64,000 bases of DNA from Scrofimicrobium sp. R131 (GTDB lineage Bacteria > Actinomycetota > Actinomycetes > Actinomycetales > Actinomycetaceae). The stretch lies in NCBI RefSeq assembly GCF_040256745.1, contig NZ_CP138335.1, forward strand, positions 496,001 to 560,000, written 5' to 3'. The notes under the pieces were generated by a model, which saw only the letters and a program-made list of their open reading frames with translations, was not told the DNA's origin and searched no databases. The translations under genes and the position numbers were made by a program. The number at the start of each line of letters is the position of its first letter. Positions within the stretch are counted from its first letter, which is position 1. Positions 1 to 7,729 of the stretch are shown here, piece after piece.

Positions 1-698
1 GCTATGAGATGACCGTGGGCAAACCGACCGTGGTCACCCGGATGGTGGACGGCAAGTTGCACGAGCCGATGGAGCGCTTGACGGTGGACATCCCCGAGGA
101 TTATCTGGGGGCAGTAACCCAGTTGCTCGCGGAGCGCAAGGGCCGGCTCGAGACCATGTCGAACCATGGAACCGGGTGGATGCGGCTCGAATTTGTGGTC
201 CCGGCGCGGGGCCTGATTGGGTTCCGCACCCAGTTCTTGACTGATACTCGTGGGACGGGGATTCAGTCCTCTATCGCGGCCGGTTACGAGCCGTGGGCCG
301 GGGACATTGAGCAGCGTAAGACGGGGTCCTTGGTGGCGGACCGTCCCGGACAGGCTACCCCCTACGCCATGTTGAACCTGCAGGAACGGGCTTCATTTAT
401 CGTCGAGCCGGGCTCGGAAGTGTATGAGGGTCAAGTTGTCGGCGAAAATCCTCGCAATGAAGACATGGACGTGAATATTACGCGCGAGAAGAAGCAGACC
501 AACATGAGGTCAGCCTCGGCGGATGTGTACGAAAGCCTGACGCCTTCGCGGAAGTTGTCCCTGGAGGAGGCGCTCGAGTTTGCCGCCGAGGACGAATGCG
601 TTGAGGTCACCCCAGAGTCGGTTCGCGTGCGCAAGGTGGAGCTTAACGCGCAGGACCGGTTCAAGATTGCGGCGCGCAAACGCCGGGCCAACAAGTAG
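1..698 (+). CDS. typA: Translational GTPase TypA/BipA, C-terminal part (5' truncated by window edge)
   Basis: This is the last ~230 residues of the ribosome-associated GTPase TypA (BipA), an EF-G-like factor linked to stress and cold adaptation and to ribosome assembly. The frame is open from the first bases of the window, so the gene begins upstream. The visible part covers the EF-G domain V-like fold and the TypA-specific C-terminal domain; the segment around RGLIGFRTQFLTDTRGTG and the later EDECVEVTPESVRVRK tail are characteristic. The GTPase domain lies outside the window. A palindromic repeat (709-736) begins ten bases after the stop and may serve as the 3' end structure, since no T-rich terminator is visible. 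The family call is secure. Confidence 0.93.
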   Translation, partial: YEMTVGKPTVVTRMVDGKLHEPMERLTVDIPEDYLGAVTQLLAERKGRLETMSNHGTGWMRLEFVVPARGLIGFRTQFLTDTRGTGIQSSIAAGYEPWAGDIEQRKTGSLVADRPGQATPYAMLNLQERASFIVEPGSEVYEGQVVGENPRNEDMDVNITREKKQTNMRSASADVYESLTPSRKLSLEEALEFAAEDECVEVTPESVRVRKVELNAQDRFKIAARKRRANK

Positions 699-708
699 AA
701 GCAACTGG

Positions 709-736
709 CGACTGGTCGGGCATTTGCGCCCAGTCG
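709..736. repeat. Dispersed GACTGG...CCAGTC palindrome, copy 1
   Basis: Inverted repeat with arms CGACTGG / CCAGTCG. It lies in the short gap between typA and the convergent small gene at 752-967. Its right arm is of the GCGCCCAGTC kind. Confidence 0.85.
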
Positions 737-751
737 ATCATCGGGCGCGGT

Positions 752-967
752 CTATTTGAGATCGGGTGAGACCTTCTTACCCGTGATCATCTGGTGGGCA
801 GGAACCTTCACCAGGCCGCGCTTTGCCTCCACCACCACATAGTGGGGTGTGGTCTCCACCAGGGTGCCCAGCGCATCGTGGATTCCGTCTTCGCTTTTGT
901 ATCTGACCACCACTCGTTCGCCTGGGGTCCAGGCGAGCCAGGGCAACGGGGGTAGGTTCGTTTTCAT
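752..967 (-). CDS. Small SH3-like domain protein (Rv0428c N-domain type)
   Basis: A 71-residue protein starting at the ATG whose first codon is 965-967. A longer in-frame extension to 1072 is possible but would run over the ribosome binding site and start of the ferredoxin gene, so the internal start is preferred. The core (PGERVVVRYKSEDGIHDALGTLVE... VVVEAKRGLVKVP) looks like a small all-beta barrel, as found at the N-terminus of mycobacterial Rv0428c-type acetyltransferases. Here it stands alone with no acetyltransferase domain. It is divergent from fdxA. The function is unknown; the domain match is from memory of the family and is moderately sure. Confidence 0.6.
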   Translation of the reverse strand: MKTNLPPLPWLAWTPGERVVVRYKSEDGIHDALGTLVETTPHYVVVEAKRGLVKVPAHQMITGKKVSPDLK

Positions 968-1070
968 AGAGTTCACCGAGTGGTCGTCAATATGCGTCCA
1001 GTCACCCAAAGTGTACTCGCTCTTCTGCTCGAGACAGTGCCATAATGGTTGAGCATCTACAGGAGGAATC

Positions 1071-1388
1071 ATGACTTACGTAATTGCTGAACCTTGTGTC
1101 GACGTCAAGGACCGAGCCTGTGTGGATGAGTGTCCCGTTGACTGTATTTACGAGGGGAAGCGTTCGCTCTACATTCACCCTGACGAGTGTGTCGACTGCG
1201 GCGCCTGCGAGCCAGTGTGTCCGGTAGAAGCCATCTTCTATGAGGACGACTTGCCAGAAAAGTGGTCGGACTACTACCGGGCTAACGTTGAGTTCTTCAA
1301 CCAGATTGGCTCGCCAGGTGGCGCCCAAAAGACCGGGCCGCTCGATTACGACGACCCGATGGTGGCTGCTCTCCCTCCGCGCGACTAG
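1071..1388 (+). CDS. fdxA: Ferredoxin, 7Fe (3Fe-4S plus 4Fe-4S) type
   Basis: A 105-residue soluble low-potential electron carrier. The start follows a strong AGGAGG six bases upstream (1060-1065). Cysteines 9, 17 and 50 are placed as [3Fe-4S] ligands, and 21, 40, 43 and 46 as [4Fe-4S] ligands, as in bacterial seven-iron ferredoxins; C25 is the extra cysteine common in this group. An acidic C-terminal tail follows ([15 protein letters not shown]). It lies just upstream of dapC, a neighbour pair common in actinobacteria. The last coding bases and the TAG stop lie inside palindrome copy 2 (1381-1410), so the element supplies the C-terminal end of the protein. Confidence 0.94.
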   Translation: MTYVIAEPCVDVKDRACVDECPVDCIYEGKRSLYIHPDECVDCGACEPVCPVEAIFYEDDLPEKWSDYYRANVEFFNQIGSPGGAQKTGPLDYDDPMVAALPPRD

Positions 1389-1410
1389 TCGCACAATCCC
1401 GACCAGTCGC
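1381..1410. repeat. Dispersed palindrome, copy 2 (covers the fdxA stop codon)
   Basis: Arms GCGACTAGTCG / CGACCAGTCGC, with one arm mismatch that creates the TAG used as the fdxA stop at 1386-1388. It ends about 14 bases before the dapC start codon, so a hairpin here could affect coupling between the two genes. Confidence 0.8.
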
Positions 1411-1424
1411 CAATTAGGAGTTTC

Positions 1425-2570
1425 ATGCTCGCCCCCCTGAACCTGCCAGATTTCCCGTGGGACACAATTAGCGAGGCCCGGGCACGTGCCGAAGAGCATG
1501 TTGGCGGCATTGTTGACCTGTCTGTTGGGACGCCGGTCGATGCCACTCCTGAGGTAGTTCAGAATGCGCTCCGAGCCAGCTCTGATTCCCCTGGGTATCC
1601 GCTCGTCGCAGGCACGCAGCAGGTGCGTGACGCCATCAGAGCATGGGTCCAGCATCGCGGGATGGTTGACCCGGGCGAAAGTGGCGTTTTGCCTACGACC
1701 GGGTCCAAAGAGATTGTGGCCTGGTTGCCGCGCATGCTGGGAGCGCGCGAAGGCAATGTGATCCTGTTTCCGGATGTCGCCTACCCAACGTACGAGGTGG
1801 GGGCCAACTTGGCGGGAGCAGTTCCGCTGGCAGTGAACCAGGCCGACGTCTCGACCTGGCCGAACACCGCGGACATTGTCTGGCTCAATTCGCCGTCGAA
1901 CCCGACTGGCCAGGTGCTCTCGGCGGATCAGCTGAAGTCTGTCGTCCGGTGGGCTAGGGAGCGGAATGCGATTGTCGTGGCCGACGAGTGCTACGCAGAG
2001 TTGCCCTGGTCGCAGCGGTACCGGGACGAGGGGGTGCCGTCTCTCTTGCATCCTGCGGTTTGCGAGGGTGATGTCTCCGGTCTGCTCGTTGTGTACTCAC
2101 TTTCTAAGCAGTCGAACATGGCAGGTTATCGGGCCGGAGTAGTGGTGGGCGACCCGCAGCTGGTTCAGGCGTTGCTGGAGGTGCGCAAGCACGGCGGAAT
2201 GATGGTGCCCGCTCCGGTGCAGGCGGCTATGAGCGCGGCTTTGACGGATCGAGCCCACGTCGACGAGCAGTATGAACGGTACCGGGAGAGGCGGCGCAAG
2301 CTCGCAGCGGCACTGTCCAGGGCTGGGTTCGAGCTCGACGAATCGAACGAGGCAGGATTGTACCTCTGGGTGACTAGCCCCGCTGACTGGGCGGGAAAGA
2401 CCGACCAGTCGGCAGTTGGTGGCCGAGCCCTCCTGAACTGGTTCGCCGCCCGCGGAATCCTCGTCGCCCCAGGTGACTTTTATGGCCCAACCGCGCGGAA
2501 TCACGTGCGGATCGCACTGACCGCGACGGACGAAAGGATCGATGCTGCCTGCGAGCGGATCGAATCCTAG
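1425..2570 (+). CDS. dapC: Succinyldiaminopimelate transaminase DapC
   Basis: A fold-type I PLP aminotransferase of 381 residues, cytoplasmic. It transfers an amino group from glutamate to N-succinyl-2-amino-6-ketopimelate in the succinylase route to meso-diaminopimelate and lysine. The substrate/PLP motif NSPSNPTGQV is near residue 155, and the PLP lysine is K228 in SLSKQSNMAGYR. The neighbourhood fits: ferredoxin upstream and dapD at 4146-5135. Near residues 320-330 the peptide ADWAGKTDQSA is encoded by palindrome copy 3, apparently an in-frame insertion into a loop before the conserved C-terminal block (ERGILVAPGDFYG-like). The start ATG at 1425 follows TAGGAG. Confidence 0.9.
   Translation: MLAPLNLPDFPWDTISEARARAEEHVGGIVDLSVGTPVDATPEVVQNALRASSDSPGYPLVAGTQQVRDAIRAWVQHRGMVDPGESGVLPTTGSKEIVAWLPRMLGAREGNVILFPDVAYPTYEVGANLAGAVPLAVNQADVSTWPNTADIVWLNSPSNPTGQVLSADQLKSVVRWARERNAIVVADECYAELPWSQRYRDEGVPSLLHPAVCEGDVSGLLVVYSLSKQSNMAGYRAGVVVGDPQLVQALLEVRKHGGMMVPAPVQAAMSAALTDRAHVDEQYERYRERRRKLAAALSRAGFELDESNEAGLYLWVTSPADWAGKTDQSAVGGRALLNWFAARGILVAPGDFYGPTARNHVRIALTATDERIDAACERIES
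2383..2414. repeat. Dispersed palindrome, copy 3 (inside dapC)
   Basis: Arms CTGACTGG / CCAGTCGGCAG, read in frame as A-D-W-A-G-K-T-D-Q-S-A within DapC. The peptide frame is the same as in copy 6 inside the DUF885 gene. Confidence 0.8.
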
Positions 2571-2575
2571 GAACG

Positions 2576-2603
2576 TTGTGCGCTTACACACGAAACGTAA
2601 TAA
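2576..2603 (+). promoter_or_regulatory. Candidate sigma-70-type promoter for citrate synthase
   Basis: TTGTGC (2576-2581), a 16-base spacer and TAATAA (2598-2603) lie in the 157-base gap before gltA and would give a leader of roughly 115 bases. The match is only moderate. The gene's own ribosome binding site is AAGGAG near 2711-2716. Confidence 0.35.
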
Positions 2604-2727
2604 CCTGGGACTAGTGTCATGGAGTGCCCAGCCGCACAACGGTGAACATGCGGGGACTACACAAATGACGCATAGACGACAATCGGGGTCTGGGCCCCAG
2701 TGCACTTAACCAAGGAGTCTCAACAGA

Positions 2728-4086
2728 ATGACTAAGAAGACTGATCCGGTCGAAGAAGTCGACGAAGCTACCCCAGCTCAAAAAGGCGATGGCGTACTGA
2801 TCGACGAAGGCGTTGAGGTACCGCTTCCCCGGGTTTCCGCCAGTGTTGGTTCCGACGGCCTGGGAATCGGCAAGCTCCTGAGCTCCACGGGTGACGTGAC
2901 CCTGGACTACGGGTTTGCCAACACGGCTTCCTGCGCCTCATCGGTGACTTACATCGACGGGGATGCCGGCATTTTGCGCTACCGGGGCTACCCGATTGAG
3001 CAGTTGGCGCGCCATTCCTCGTTCCTGGAAGTGGCGTACCTGCTGATTTACGGTGAGCTTCCCACGGCGACCGCCCTCGAGAAGTTCCTGCGATCCATCC
3101 AGTCTCAGCGCCTGCTCCACGAGGATTTCAAGGCGTTCTTCACTGCCTTCCCGGCGAACGGACACCCGATGGCGATCCTGCAGGCGGGCGTTGCGGGGAT
3201 GGCCACCTACTATGAGGACACCCTGAACCCGCACGTCCCGGAGCAACTGGATCGCGCACTGGTCCTGCTTCTGGCGAAGATCCCCACCATGATCTCGTAC
3301 ATTGCGAAGCGGGCGGCGGGCCTTCCCCTGCTTTACCCCGACAACCAGCGCGGCTACACCGAAGATTTCATTCGGATGACGTTCGGAATGCCTTACCAGT
3401 CCTACGACATCGATCCGGCCCTGGTCCGGGCGCTCGACATGCTGCTCATCCTGCACGCTGATCACGAGCAGAACTGTTCGACGTCGACCGTGCGGATGGT
3501 CGGTTCTTCGGATTCGAACCTGTACGCGTCGGTCGCGTCGGGCGTGGGTGCCTTGGCGGGCCCGCTTCACGGCGGCGCAAACGAGGCGGTGCTGCGCATG
3601 TTGACGCAGATTGAGGAATCTGGCGAGGACGTTCACACCTACATCAACCGGGTGAAGAACAAGGAGGCCGGCGTCCGCCTGATGGGCTTCGGCCACCGGG
3701 TGTACAAGAATTACGACCCCCGGGCCGCCATTGTGAAGGAGAGCGCCCACGACGTGCTGACCCGGCTGGGCAAGCGCGACCGCAAGCTCGACATCGCAAT
3801 GGAGCTGGAGGAGATCGCCCTGCACGACGATTACTTCCACGAGCGCAAGCTGTACCCGAACGTCGACTTCTACACCGGCTTGATCTACTCGGCGATGGGC
3901 TTCCCGACGAAGATGTTCACGCCGCTGTTTGCCCTGGGCCGCCTCCCCGGCTGGATCGCCCAGTACCGCGAGATGGTCAACGACCCGACTACTCGGATCG
4001 GTCGCCCGCGCCAGGTGTACACCGGCTACGTGGAGCGCGACTACGTGCCGCTTCGTGGCCGAGCCAAGGAAGTCCACGAAGGCTAG
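2728..4086 (+). CDS. gltA: Citrate synthase
   Basis: A type II-like citrate synthase of 452 residues. It condenses oxaloacetate with acetyl-CoA at the entry of the TCA cycle. Catalytic residues are visible: H281 in GPLHGGANEAVL, H323 in GFGHRVYKNYDPR, and D380 in YPNVDFYTGLIY. The N-terminus has an acidic, lysine-rich ~35-residue leader before the conserved DYGFANTASC / ITYIDGDAGILRYRGYPI-type region, as in actinobacterial GltA. It is transcribed alone and ends at a shared bidirectional hairpin (4107-4136) facing dapD. Confidence 0.96.
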   Translation: MTKKTDPVEEVDEATPAQKGDGVLIDEGVEVPLPRVSASVGSDGLGIGKLLSSTGDVTLDYGFANTASCASSVTYIDGDAGILRYRGYPIEQLARHSSFLEVAYLLIYGELPTATALEKFLRSIQSQRLLHEDFKAFFTAFPANGHPMAILQAGVAGMATYYEDTLNPHVPEQLDRALVLLLAKIPTMISYIAKRAAGLPLLYPDNQRGYTEDFIRMTFGMPYQSYDIDPALVRALDMLLILHADHEQNCSTSTVRMVGSSDSNLYASVASGVGALAGPLHGGANEAVLRMLTQIEESGEDVHTYINRVKNKEAGVRLMGFGHRVYKNYDPRAAIVKESAHDVLTRLGKRDRKLDIAMELEEIALHDDYFHERKLYPNVDFYTGLIYSAMGFPTKMFTPLFALGRLPGWIAQYREMVNDPTTRIGRPRQVYTGYVERDYVPLRGRAKEVHEG

Positions 4087-4106
4087 TTAGTCGCTAAGGA
4101 CAGCAA

Positions 4107-4136
4107 GATCCCCGCCAGAGCTTACTGGCGGGGATC
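4107..4136. terminator. Hairpin terminator between convergent gltA and dapD
   Basis: Perfect 12-base-pair stem (GATCCCCGCCAG / CTGGCGGGGATC) with the 6-base loop AGCTTA, followed on the + strand by a short T run. It probably serves both genes. Confidence 0.85.
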
Positions 4137-4145
4137 AGCTTTTGC

Positions 4146-5135
4146 TTAGGAGTGCACGCTCGGGGTGCTGCCATCTGCCAACCGGATCGGCTTTCCTCCT
4201 CGGGCCAGGGCCTCCACCCTACCGTTCACGGAGTTCCGGCGGAACAGGACGTTCGAGGCTCCCGCCAGGTCCAGCGCTGGCACCACCACCGGGTCGACAA
4301 ACATACCGTCGTCACCGGGCACCACGCCTCCGGTCAGCATCAGGGAAACCTGGGTGGTACCCGTCAGGTAAAGCCCCGACTCGACCACACAGTCGTCGCC
4401 GAGGGGAATCCCCAGCCCGGAGTTGGCTCCCAGCAGACAGTTCTCGCCCATGGAAACTTTGGCTCCCGAGCCGTCGGCCACCATGGACATGGTCGAGGCG
4501 CCCGCGCCAATATCGGTGTTCTCGCCAATTACGACTCCCTGTGCGAGCCGGCCCTCGATGCTGCACCGGCCCAGCGTGCCCGAGTTGTAGTTGACAACTC
4601 CGCCGTGAGCCACCGTGGTGCCGGCAGCCAGGTGGGCACCGAGCCGGACGCGCGCGCCATCGGCGATTCGCACTCCCGACGGAACCACGTAGTTGACCAT
4701 CGGTGGGAACTTGTCGACCCCGACGACGCCGATTGGATGCCCGTACTGGGCGCGGAGCCGATAGCGGGTGGTCTCGAAGTTGTTGATCGAGCAAGGGCCG
4801 GCCGAAGTCCAGACCACCACCGGCAGCCGGGACAGCATCCCGTCCAAGTTCATGGTGTTGGGTTGGACGAGGCGGTGGGACAGCAGGTGAAGACGCAGGT
4901 AGGCATCGGCGGTGGAGCCGGGTTGGTCATGCAGGTCGGCCACGCACCGGACCACGGAGGTGTGAACCCCGCGGGCCTCGTCGTTTCGCTCCAGCTGAGA
5001 CAGCGTGTTCAGCAGTTCCGGGTCGCCGCCTTCAGGCATCGGACCCAGGTGCGGTTCTGGATACCACACGTCTAACGTGCGTCCCGATTCTGTCACCGTC
5101 GCCAGACCAATACCCCACGCAAGAAAACTTTCCAT
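4146..5135 (-). CDS. dapD: Tetrahydrodipicolinate N-succinyltransferase DapD
   Basis: A 329-residue left-handed beta-helix acyltransferase of the actinobacterial DapD type. It succinylates tetrahydrodipicolinate using succinyl-CoA, two steps before the DapC substrate is used. The hexapeptide-repeat region runs from about residue 150 to 265 (VPSGVRIADGARVRLGAHL..., IGENTDIGAGASTMS, LGANSGLGIPLGDDCVVESG). The N-terminal domain, with NTMNLDGMLSRLPVVVWTSAG, is typical. Its presence with dapC shows that this organism uses the succinylase branch, but the two genes are not in one operon here. The start ATG at 5135 is preceded by AAAGG. Confidence 0.95.
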   Translation of the reverse strand: MESFLAWGIGLATVTESGRTLDVWYPEPHLGPMPEGGDPELLNTLSQLERNDEARGVHTSVVRCVADLHDQPGSTADAYLRLHLLSHRLVQPNTMNLDGMLSRLPVVVWTSAGPCSINNFETTRYRLRAQYGHPIGVVGVDKFPPMVNYVVPSGVRIADGARVRLGAHLAAGTTVAHGGVVNYNSGTLGRCSIEGRLAQGVVIGENTDIGAGASTMSMVADGSGAKVSMGENCLLGANSGLGIPLGDDCVVESGLYLTGTTQVSLMLTGGVVPGDDGMFVDPVVVPALDLAGASNVLFRRNSVNGRVEALARGGKPIRLADGSTPSVHS

Positions 5136-5180
5136 ATGTTTACTTTACCTTTCTGTGCTGATTCGGCACAGGTGGGGCAA

Positions 5181-5891
5181 CTAGTTGGACGAGCCGGTGG
5201 TCCACAAATCCGGCCAGAAGATACCCAGTTCGGTGGCCAGGTCTCGCAAAAGGGGCAGGGACAAGCCGACCACCGCGTGCGGGTCCCCCGTCACCCCTCG
5301 GATGAAGGGACCGCCGAGCCCATCAATGGTGAAGGAGCCAGCCACTTCCAGCGGCTCTCCGGTGGCAACATACGCTTGGATTTCCGCTTCGCTGATGGAG
5401 CCGAAGTGAACCGTGGTGGAAGCCGACCCGGTCACCTCTTGGACTGTTCGGTAGGAACCCCGGTCAGGTTCTAGCTCGAGCAGAATCAGGTGGTGGCCGG
5501 TCCAAAGAACTGCATCCTGACCTTGGAGCTCACGGATCCGTTCAACTGCTACCTGGGGCTCATGTGGTTTGCCGAGCATTTGCCCGCGGAAGGACAGCAT
5601 GGAGTCACACCCAAGGACCAAAAGCTGCTGACTGGTCGGGCTTATGCGCCCAGTCAGCAGTGCTGCCCGTGCCTTGGCTTGGGCCAGCAGGTTCACCTCC
5701 TCGGCCGGAGTCAGCTCCTCATGCCGACTGGTCGCACTAGACCGACCAGTCGACAAAATGGCATCTTCATCAACCTCCGTCGGCAGCACCTGCGGCTCAA
5801 TTCCTGCCTCCAGCAGGAGTTTCGCCCTCGCCGGGGAGGCGGACGCCAACACCAGGCCTACTCGAGCGGCCCGAGGATGATTGTGAGCCAT
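5181..5891 (-). CDS. maf: Maf-family nucleoside triphosphate pyrophosphatase, carrying two palindrome-encoded insertions
   Basis: A 236-residue Maf house-cleaning NTP pyrophosphatase. Signatures are LASASPARAKLLLEAG near the N-terminus, the catalytic aspartate in LVLGCDSML, and GGPFIRGVTGDPHAVVGLSL near the C-terminus. The start is at 5891: the upstream peptidase gene stops as TGATG, sharing one base, which implies translational coupling. Family members are usually about 190-215 residues. The excess matches two in-frame stretches, STGRSSATSRH and LTGRISPTSQQ, each encoded by a dispersed palindrome (copies 5 and 4). The insertions lie before and after a conserved lysine/alanine-rich helix (NLLAQAKARAA), presumably in loops, and the rest of the protein looks intact. 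Confidence 0.88.
   Translation of the reverse strand: MAHNHPRAARVGLVLASASPARAKLLLEAGIEPQVLPTEVDEDAILSTGRSSATSRHEELTPAEEVNLLAQAKARAALLTGRISPTSQQLLVLGCDSMLSFRGQMLGKPHEPQVAVERIRELQGQDAVLWTGHHLILLELEPDRGSYRTVQEVTGSASTTVHFGSISEAEIQAYVATGEPLEVAGSFTIDGLGGPFIRGVTGDPHAVVGLSLPLLRDLATELGIFWPDLWTTGSSN
5625..5660. repeat. Dispersed palindrome, copy 4 (inside maf)
   Basis: Arms CTGCTGACTGG / CCAGTCAGCAG, read on the minus strand as L-T-G-R-I-S-P-T-S-Q-Q in Maf. The arm ends are A:T/G:C matched, so base pairing is kept even where the sequence departs from other copies. Confidence 0.82.
5725..5752. repeat. Dispersed palindrome, copy 5 (inside maf)
   Basis: Arms CGACTGGTCG / CGACCAGTCG, read on the minus strand as S-T-G-R-S-S-A-T-S-R-H in Maf. 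The peptide frame is the same as in copies 4 and 11. Confidence 0.82.
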
Positions 5892-7615
5892 CAGTTCGCA
5901 GGCCCCAGAAGTGCATCCCGTAGGGTGTCCATCGGGAGGCTTCCGAGCCCGAGTGCCGCTGTGTGGAACTGGCGCCGGCCTGCTTCCGCAGTGAGTCCTG
6001 TGCCGTGCTGGCTCAGGTAGTCGACCCGAAGCTGCTCCCACAGGCGCTGTCCCACCTTGTACGACGGCGCCTGGCCGGGCCAACCCAGGTACCGGTCCAG
6101 CTCGAACTGCCGGAACCCGTCGGTCATCGCCACGTTGCTGGCCAGGAACTCCTCCGCGAAGGCGCTGTCCCAGTTTCCGTTCCCGTCGGGGCGCTCCTTC
6201 CCGAGGTGCACACCAATATCCAGCACAACCCGAGTTGCGCGGAGCCGTTGGGCGTCCAGCACCCCCATCAGGTCCGGAAGCTCAGTCTGGTATCCCAGCT
6301 CGACCATCAGGTTCTCCGCGTAGAGGGCCCATCCTTCGCCGTGGCCAGAGTTCCAGCACGCCAGCCGCCGCCAAAGGTTCGGCTGCGATGGGCCGGTCAT
6401 GGCCAGGCCGATCTGCAGGTGGTGACCGGGGACGCCCTCGTGGAAGACCGTGGTCCGCTCCTGCCACACGTGGAACTCGTCCTCTCCCGCGGGCACGGAC
6501 CACCACATCCGGCCGGGCCGGGAAAAGTCGGTGCTGGGGCCGGTGTAGTAAATGCCTCCGTTGCCGGAGGGAGCCAACATGCATTCGATCCGCTGGAGCG
6601 GCTCAGGAATGTCGAACTCTGTGCCGTTGAGGTCCTTGATGGCCTGATCAGCGGTGGCCTGCATCCATTCGCGGAGGGCCTCGCGCCCGTGCAGCGTCAG
6701 TTTCGGGTCCGCATTGAGCCGGTTGAGCGCCTCTTTCGCCGGCAGGTCGGTTCCGAAGATCTCCCGAGCGATTCGCCGCTGTTCGGCGTCAATCTGGGCG
6801 AGTTGGTCCAACCCCCACTCGTAGGTCTCATCCAGATCGATTGTGGCTCCTACAAACAGGCGGGAGAAACGCTCATAGCGTTCTCGGCCCACGCCGTCAG
6901 CGGCGGGTGCCAGGGGAAGAAGCTCCCGTTCGAGCCAGTCAGCCAGTTGGCCGTAGGCGCTGGCGGCCTCGGCGGTGGCGTTCTCGAGATCGGTGGTGGG
7001 GGCTCCGGCGGCGATCCCTTCAGCTCGGAGTTGTGAGAAGACGGAGCTTGGGTCGGCTAGGTCGGCCGCGGCCCGCGCCTGTTCAATGGCGATGAGTACT
7101 TGCCGGCGGGCAGCTACCTCTCCGCGAGCAGCGGCGACGCCGAGGGATTCGCGGAATCCGGACAGGGCCGCACCCACTCTCGCCGACTGGTCGGTAATGA
7201 CCGACCAGTCGGCGAGAGTGTCCTTGGGGAGCAGATCAAACCCGTCCCGCACCTCCTGGAGCGGCGAGGCAATGTTGTTGAGGGTCCGCTCGAACTCGCC
7301 AGCCTCGTACAGTTCCTGATCGAGGCCGAGCCGGTCCTCCAGCGCGGCGGCGGTGATCCGGTCGATGGAGTCGAACTGTTCGCGATTCCTTGGCTCCCGC
7401 ACATAGGCGAGCAACTCGGCGCCAAGCGCCTGCTCAGCGGCCAGCCCGGCGGGGGAGTAGTCCGGAAGTTTGCCTTCCGACTGCCCGATTCCCCAATCCA
7501 GGGCGGCGAGCGGGTTCAGTTTCGCGTACTGGTGAATATACTGGTCACAGCGCTCGTCCAGGGCTGATGCTGGACGGGGCTGGGGCAGTTGAGTGGTGTC
7601 TGTGTTCTTGCTCAT
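5891..7615 (-). CDS. DUF885 family zinc-metallopeptidase-like protein
   Basis: A 574-residue DUF885 protein, a family of predicted gluzincin-like carboxypeptidases in the cytoplasm. The start chosen is the ATG at 7613-7615 with AGGGGA upstream; a longer reading would run into the divergent cyclase gene. The motif HEGVPGHH (H392, E393, H398/H399) is the expected metal and catalytic site, followed by a conserved ENLMVELG block typical of the family. A peptide ADWSVITDQSA near residues 133-147 is encoded by the longest palindrome of the window (7177-7218). The gene is coupled to maf (TGATG). The substrate is unknown. Confidence 0.85.
   Translation of the reverse strand: MSKNTDTTQLPQPRPASALDERCDQYIHQYAKLNPLAALDWGIGQSEGKLPDYSPAGLAAEQALGAELLAYVREPRNREQFDSIDRITAAALEDRLGLDQELYEAGEFERTLNNIASPLQEVRDGFDLLPKDTLADWSVITDQSARVGAALSGFRESLGVAAARGEVAARRQVLIAIEQARAAADLADPSSVFSQLRAEGIAAGAPTTDLENATAEAASAYGQLADWLERELLPLAPAADGVGRERYERFSRLFVGATIDLDETYEWGLDQLAQIDAEQRRIAREIFGTDLPAKEALNRLNADPKLTLHGREALREWMQATADQAIKDLNGTEFDIPEPLQRIECMLAPSGNGGIYYTGPSTDFSRPGRMWWSVPAGEDEFHVWQERTTVFHEGVPGHHLQIGLAMTGPSQPNLWRRLACWNSGHGEGWALYAENLMVELGYQTELPDLMGVLDAQRLRATRVVLDIGVHLGKERPDGNGNWDSAFAEEFLASNVAMTDGFRQFELDRYLGWPGQAPSYKVGQRLWEQLRVDYLSQHGTGLTAEAGRRQFHTAALGLGSLPMDTLRDALLGPAN
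7177..7218. repeat. Dispersed palindrome, copy 6 (inside DUF885 gene; most perfect copy)
   Basis: A 42-base perfect inverted repeat with 19-base arms and a 4-base loop (AATG). On the minus strand it encodes L-A-D-W-S-V-I-T-D-Q-S-A-R. The outer arm bases (CTCTCGC) are shared with copy 10 at 28243-28282, so the repeat family extends beyond the GACTGG core. Confidence 0.88.
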
Positions 7616-7682
7616 TCCCCTAGGGTAGTTCACGCAGGGCTGACACGAAGGTGAGATCGCCTCTCGCCACGCGCGCCCCTGA

Positions 7683-7704
7683 TGGTCTAAAGTGAAATAG
7701 ACCA
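7683..7704. promoter_or_regulatory. Inverted repeat in the divergent promoter region of the peptidase and cyclase genes
   Basis: TGGTCTA - 8 bases - TAGACCA lies in the 114-base gap between the divergent DUF885 and cyclase genes. The perfect 7-base arms suggest a dimeric-regulator operator. No regulator can be named. Confidence 0.4.
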
Positions 7705-7729
7705 CACCGAAGTTTGGGGAGATTTTTCG

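Noticed and set aside
1002-2051. Long open frame on the minus strand opposite ferredoxin and dapC
   Set aside because: It mirrors two well-supported genes, has no ribosome site or family resemblance, and is rich in Arg/His/Val as expected for a shadow frame in high-GC DNA. The same reasoning removes 2938-4077, 16746-17966, 23896-25158 and 62884-63834 on the minus strand, and 5963-7036 and 53445-54599 on the plus strand.
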